DNA from: Calocera cornea HHB12733
Taxonomy: Eukaryota > Basidiomycota > Dacrymycetes > Dacrymycetales > Dacrymycetaceae
Length of the DNA: 33,598 nt
NCBI GenBank assembly: GCA_001632435.1
Contig: KV424152.1
Span: 1-33,598, forward strand
Reading direction: 5' to 3'
The notes under the pieces are model-generated. The model had not been told where the DNA came from, did not search any database, and worked only from the letters and a program-made list of their open reading frames with translations. A program made the translations under genes and the position numbers. The stretch's first letter is position 1. Each line of letters opens with the position of its first letter. This document shows positions 30,773 through 33,598 of the stretch, piece by piece.

Positions 30773-32485
30773 ATGTCGTTCGCGAATGTTTCTTCGCCCT
30801 CGGAGCAGATGGTGCGCTTGTGCGAAAGTCTCGGCATGCAGCACTGGTCGGTGGAGAAGCTTGAGAGCTTCAGGCAGCTCTTCATCACTGCGGCGGGGCT
30901 CGCTGGCAACGGAAGGTCAGTCTTGTGCGCACGACCGGATCGATTACATACCAACAGATGTAATCGATCCTTTCCCCTCCCTGCAGCCCTCCCTCGTCCT
31001 CCGCCGTATCCCTCAGCAGCTCCTTCATGGGAACGCCCAACGACTCCCCCAATAGCGGCACGATCTCGCTGCCTCCCAGCCCCATCGTCGACCATATCTT
31101 GCGCCTCGAGAATCGCGTCGACTCTCTCGAGCAGGCGTCCGAAGGCGGCACGATCAAGAGAAGGACGAGGCCGACCAGGATGCCCGATGTCCCCGACGCC
31201 AGCGATGCCGACAGCGATCAGCCCACGCCCCAAAGCACTCGCGTGGGGCGCAAGAAGCGCAAGTTGCTCAGCGAAGCTGAGGTCGAGGCACGCACGTACC
31301 TGCTCGTGAGTGTCAGTTGCTGCTCGCCGAGGGGATGGACACTCACCGCGAGCAGACCCAGGTCCGCGAGGCCATTCACACGATCATCGGCTTCAAGACG
31401 GGAGGCATCATGCCCTCCAAAGGAGGGCCGCAGCTGGAGCAAGAGGAGGTCGAAGCGGCCGAAGACTCGGACAGCTCTGCAGCTCTGCAGCCCGTGCGCA
31501 TGCTGCCGGACTTCTCCAAGAACATGAAGGCCAAGGCGAATCTGGCGATCATGACCAGGGCGGCCAAGGTTGTCCTGGAAGCAGAGTTGGTGAGTAGCAA
31601 GGGGTTATCAGGACCGGATCGATCACATACCAACTCCCTTCCAGGACAATGACGACTCTCAAGTCGCCACAGAGTGTCGCGAAGCTTGGCTGACGAAGGC
31701 TACGTTGCTTGACCTTGCGCGTGCTGTGTGGCCTGGGCTGGCGAAGATCTACAAAGATCAGCAGAAGGAGGTGGAGGATCACGGCGAGAAGAAGAGGAAG
31801 GAAAAGAGCGCAGCGAGGAGGGTTGAGCGTCGCAAAACTGTGAGTCGGTTGTGCTGTCTCTGCAGATGTCGAACTCACCAATGCACAGCATGCCGGCCTG
31901 CTTGCCAAGGCGCTTGAACCATTCTGCAAGGAGCGCGGCCTGGACAAAGATGCGGTGAAGAAGGCGCTCGTGCACGGAGATTGGATGGGGGACGACTGGA
32001 GCGGGGACGAGGACGGCGCGAAGACTCAGGAATGGCGCGATGCGCTCTACGCAACCCGCAAGATTACCGAGGAGGAGAGGGACAACCCCCACCTCAACGT
32101 GTGGGAGCGCCGTCGCCCTGTTTGGATGAATCAGAAGGTGAGTCCTTGGTTTGCGAAATGATCCAGTACTCACCTGGAGCAGTATTGGGAGACCATCAAC
32201 GGCCTCGTCAAAGACTACATCCGCACGCGCCCTGTGGAGATGGATGCCAGCGGTGCAGGGAAGGCGACACCGCGCGAACCTACAAGAAGGATCGATTGCG
32301 GGCATACCACGAACTGGATGCCAAGGTCCGAGTCGAAGCCTTACGATTTTATGGTCGACCCCGAATGGGCGAAGACCGAAGCGCGCAAGTGGAAGCACTG
32401 GGCGACGAAGGAGGGCTTCCCTGAGGGCCTGCCCGAGGCGGTCTGCTTGGAGATGATCGGGGAGGATGAGGAGGGTGGTATGTAA
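30773..32485 (+). CDS. Unknown six-exon protein with lysine/arginine-rich helices
   Basis: Exons 30773-30915, 30987-31305, 31356-31589, 31645-31839, 31889-32137, 32183-32485; phases close and give 480 residues. I do not recognise the family. The N-terminus (SPSEQMVRLCESLGMQHWSV) is helical, followed by a Ser/Pro-rich part, a short coiled-coil-like segment (DHILRLENRVDSLEQASE), a basic tract VGRKKRKLLSEAE that could be a nuclear signal, and long charged helices. Near the C-terminus is a Trp-rich stretch (VDPEWAKTEARKWKHWATKE). Introns 1 and 3 share a 20-bp sequence, and an inverted copy overlaps the stop codon. A convergent transposon-like gene lies next door, so this may be an accessory gene of a mobile element. 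The stop overlaps GTATGT, so a further exon is possible. Confidence 0.65.
30933..30970. repeat. Intron 1 copy of a 20-bp repeat within a 13-bp-arm hairpin
   Basis: GACCGGATCGATTACATACC at 30933-30952. Its part GGATCGATTACAT pairs perfectly with ATGTAATCGATCC (30958-30970) across an 8-base loop, all inside the intron 30916-30986. The branch-site-like ACCAAC falls in the loop. Confidence 0.85.
31612..31631. repeat. Intron 3 copy of the 20-bp repeat
   Basis: GACCGGATCGATCACATACC differs by one base from the intron 1 copy and lies in the same orientation, again followed by AAC. It is inside the 55-nt intron 31590-31644. No second arm is present. Confidence 0.85.
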
Positions 32486-32508
32486 TCGTTCCGGTCCGAA
32501 CGATTACA
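32477..32508. repeat. Inverted copy of the 20-bp repeat at the stop codon, forming a hairpin
   Basis: GGTATGTAATCGTTCCGGTC is the reverse complement of the intron copies with one change. TGTAATCGTTC and GAACGATTACA (32481-32508) form 11-bp arms around CGGTCC. It contains both the in-frame ATG TAA and a perfect GTATGT donor. Confidence 0.8.
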
Positions 32509-32678
32509 ACTCTGTGAAATCAAGGTCAGTCCCAAATACCATTGTGAGCACGAAACTTACCTTATCATTAAGATTGTACTATGGAAAGTCCCTACCCAAG
32601 AAAAGATCAGCAAGAAAACTCAAAAAAAAAGAAAAAGGCACAAAGACGAAGACGAGGCTTGCCTGCATAGCTAATTCG

Positions 32679-33598
32679 TTAGAAGGATCGCCCGTTCTGT
32701 ACAATAGTGTTAGCATGCCTTCTGTGAATGGATACAGTCAACAGTACTCACCTTGCTCATGCCCGTGGTCACCCACACCTTCCTGCCCTCAACCTCCAGC
32801 TCGCATCTTGATGCGACTCCCGCGATGTCGTCCGCGAGCACGAGAGAATCGGGCGCGAACTCATCGTCGCCATGGTGGTACTGCCGATGTTGCCAGAACT
32901 CGACCTCGAGCTCAGGGAAGTCCTGGTAGAGCTCGGCGTGCGCGGGAGGATCTGAGAGAGGGACGAGCCAGGCGACGACGGCGAAAGTATGCTTGCCAGC
33001 GATGCCTGGCTGGCGGTGCTCGAAGATCTCTCGCAGCTCGCCAACCCACTGCAACCGCCGTCGAATTTTGGCAAGGACAAGCGAGTTGCCCTTGTTCTTC
33101 TTCTCCTCGGGGCTGGTTGAGATGCGCTTGCCATCGAGCTGGAACTGCCGATACCACGTCGCCTTACAGCTGAGGAATCGGCATAGGCGCGGAGCTCTGG
33201 CATCGCTGGGGAGATGGAGCGCCAGCTGCGGGTACGTGCGTCGATACCAGCGCAGGAGCTGCTGTTGAAGCTCGTCGTCGACCGGGCGCGGCGTGCCGCT
33301 GCCAAGCGGGAGAGACCGCTGCGAGAGCTGCGCTTGTGCAGAGTCCTGAGCCTCGGCGGCGAGCGCAGTCAAAGTGCCGGCGCGGGCGAGGTCTCGAGGA
33401 CCGACGAGCAGCCGGGTGGCAATGAGGCGGGCGAGGGGGTCCCGCCATTGGTTGGCTAGCACAGTGTGCTGCACAGTAGTTAGTATGAACATCAATGTAG
33501 AAGATGGCTTACCATGCGCGAGATAGCCATCTCTCGCTTGAACTCGCGGGCAAAGGTGAGCTCCACTGCGCCGCCCTTGTGCCCGTTCGTTTCGAAGG
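32679..33598 (-). CDS. C-terminal part of a probable transposon-derived protein (runs off the window)
   Basis: Exons from the window edge (33598-33513), 33468-32752 and 32696-32679; the 5' part is missing. The opening frame NGHKGGAVELTFAREFKREM and the closing domain (GKHTFAVVAWLVPL, VEFWQHRQYHHGDDEF, DSLVLADDIAGVASRC) resemble in layout the C-terminal end of basidiomycete CACTA/En-Spm-related (Tnp2-like) transposases, where a small beta-rich domain follows the catalytic core. This is inference from memory of the family pattern; the catalytic DDE part would lie outside the window. The frames are intact, so the gene may be young or in use. It converges with the unknown gene at 30773. Confidence 0.45.

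Overview
The window reads as nuclear DNA of a filamentous or yeast-like basidiomycete. Genes sit close together on both strands and are cut by many introns of about 45-75 nt with GTRNGT-type donors and CTRAC/CTGAC branch sites. The protein set is typical of fungi: an MTR10-type importin, YAE1, LSC1, BIO2, a BET1-type SNARE, ribosomal protein eS27 and a Ulp1-type SUMO protease. A tremellomycete-like lineage is a guess; the sequence does not settle it. Exon models were built by hand from reading frame, splice signals and phase. Where I say phases close, the exon lengths sum to whole codons.

Left part (1-9.3 kb, all minus strand): three genes of unknown or unusual nature. The first is a roughly 1,000-residue multi-exon protein with a low-complexity proline-rich centre and a C-terminal region that resembles a very divergent HECT ubiquitin-ligase fold, with Thr where the catalytic Cys should be. 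Upstream of it lie a GGTAC minisatellite and two tandem paralogues (5654-6991 and 7502-9319). These encode cysteine-rich proteins built of repeated zinc-binding-like modules (CGHxxC...CCxC...YVDGKG...YCxxCR) followed by an acidic tail. I recognise no named family. They are the best candidates for something undescribed.

Middle part (9.3-12.3 kb): repeat-rich DNA. It holds an 18-bp-period degenerate satellite, a 238-bp MITE with 44-bp inverted ends on TA sites, a second shorter inverted-repeat segment, a broken copy of part of the importin gene, and YAE1 (minus).

Core part (12.3-22.3 kb): conserved metabolic and cellular genes: importin MTR10/TNPO3 (+), an isoprenylcysteine methyltransferase-family gene (+) with a possible decayed copy behind it, succinyl-CoA ligase alpha (+), biotin synthase (-), an L-rhamnose mutarotase-like gene (+) divergent from it, and an acyl-CoA-binding/ankyrin protein (-).

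Right part (22.3-33.6 kb): a second block of the 18-bp satellite, then a 695-bp AT-rich element with long inverted ends and a perfect 9-bp target duplication. This element carries telomere-like TTAGGG repeats and ends 33 bp before the BET1 start codon. Then come BET1 (+), eS27 (-), an MFS transporter (-), a Ulp1-like protease (-), an unknown six-exon gene (+) whose introns share a 20-bp repeat, and the end of a probable transposon-derived protein (-) that runs off the window. The conserved genes have unrelated jobs; apart from short shared promoters I see no operon-like or pathway cluster.
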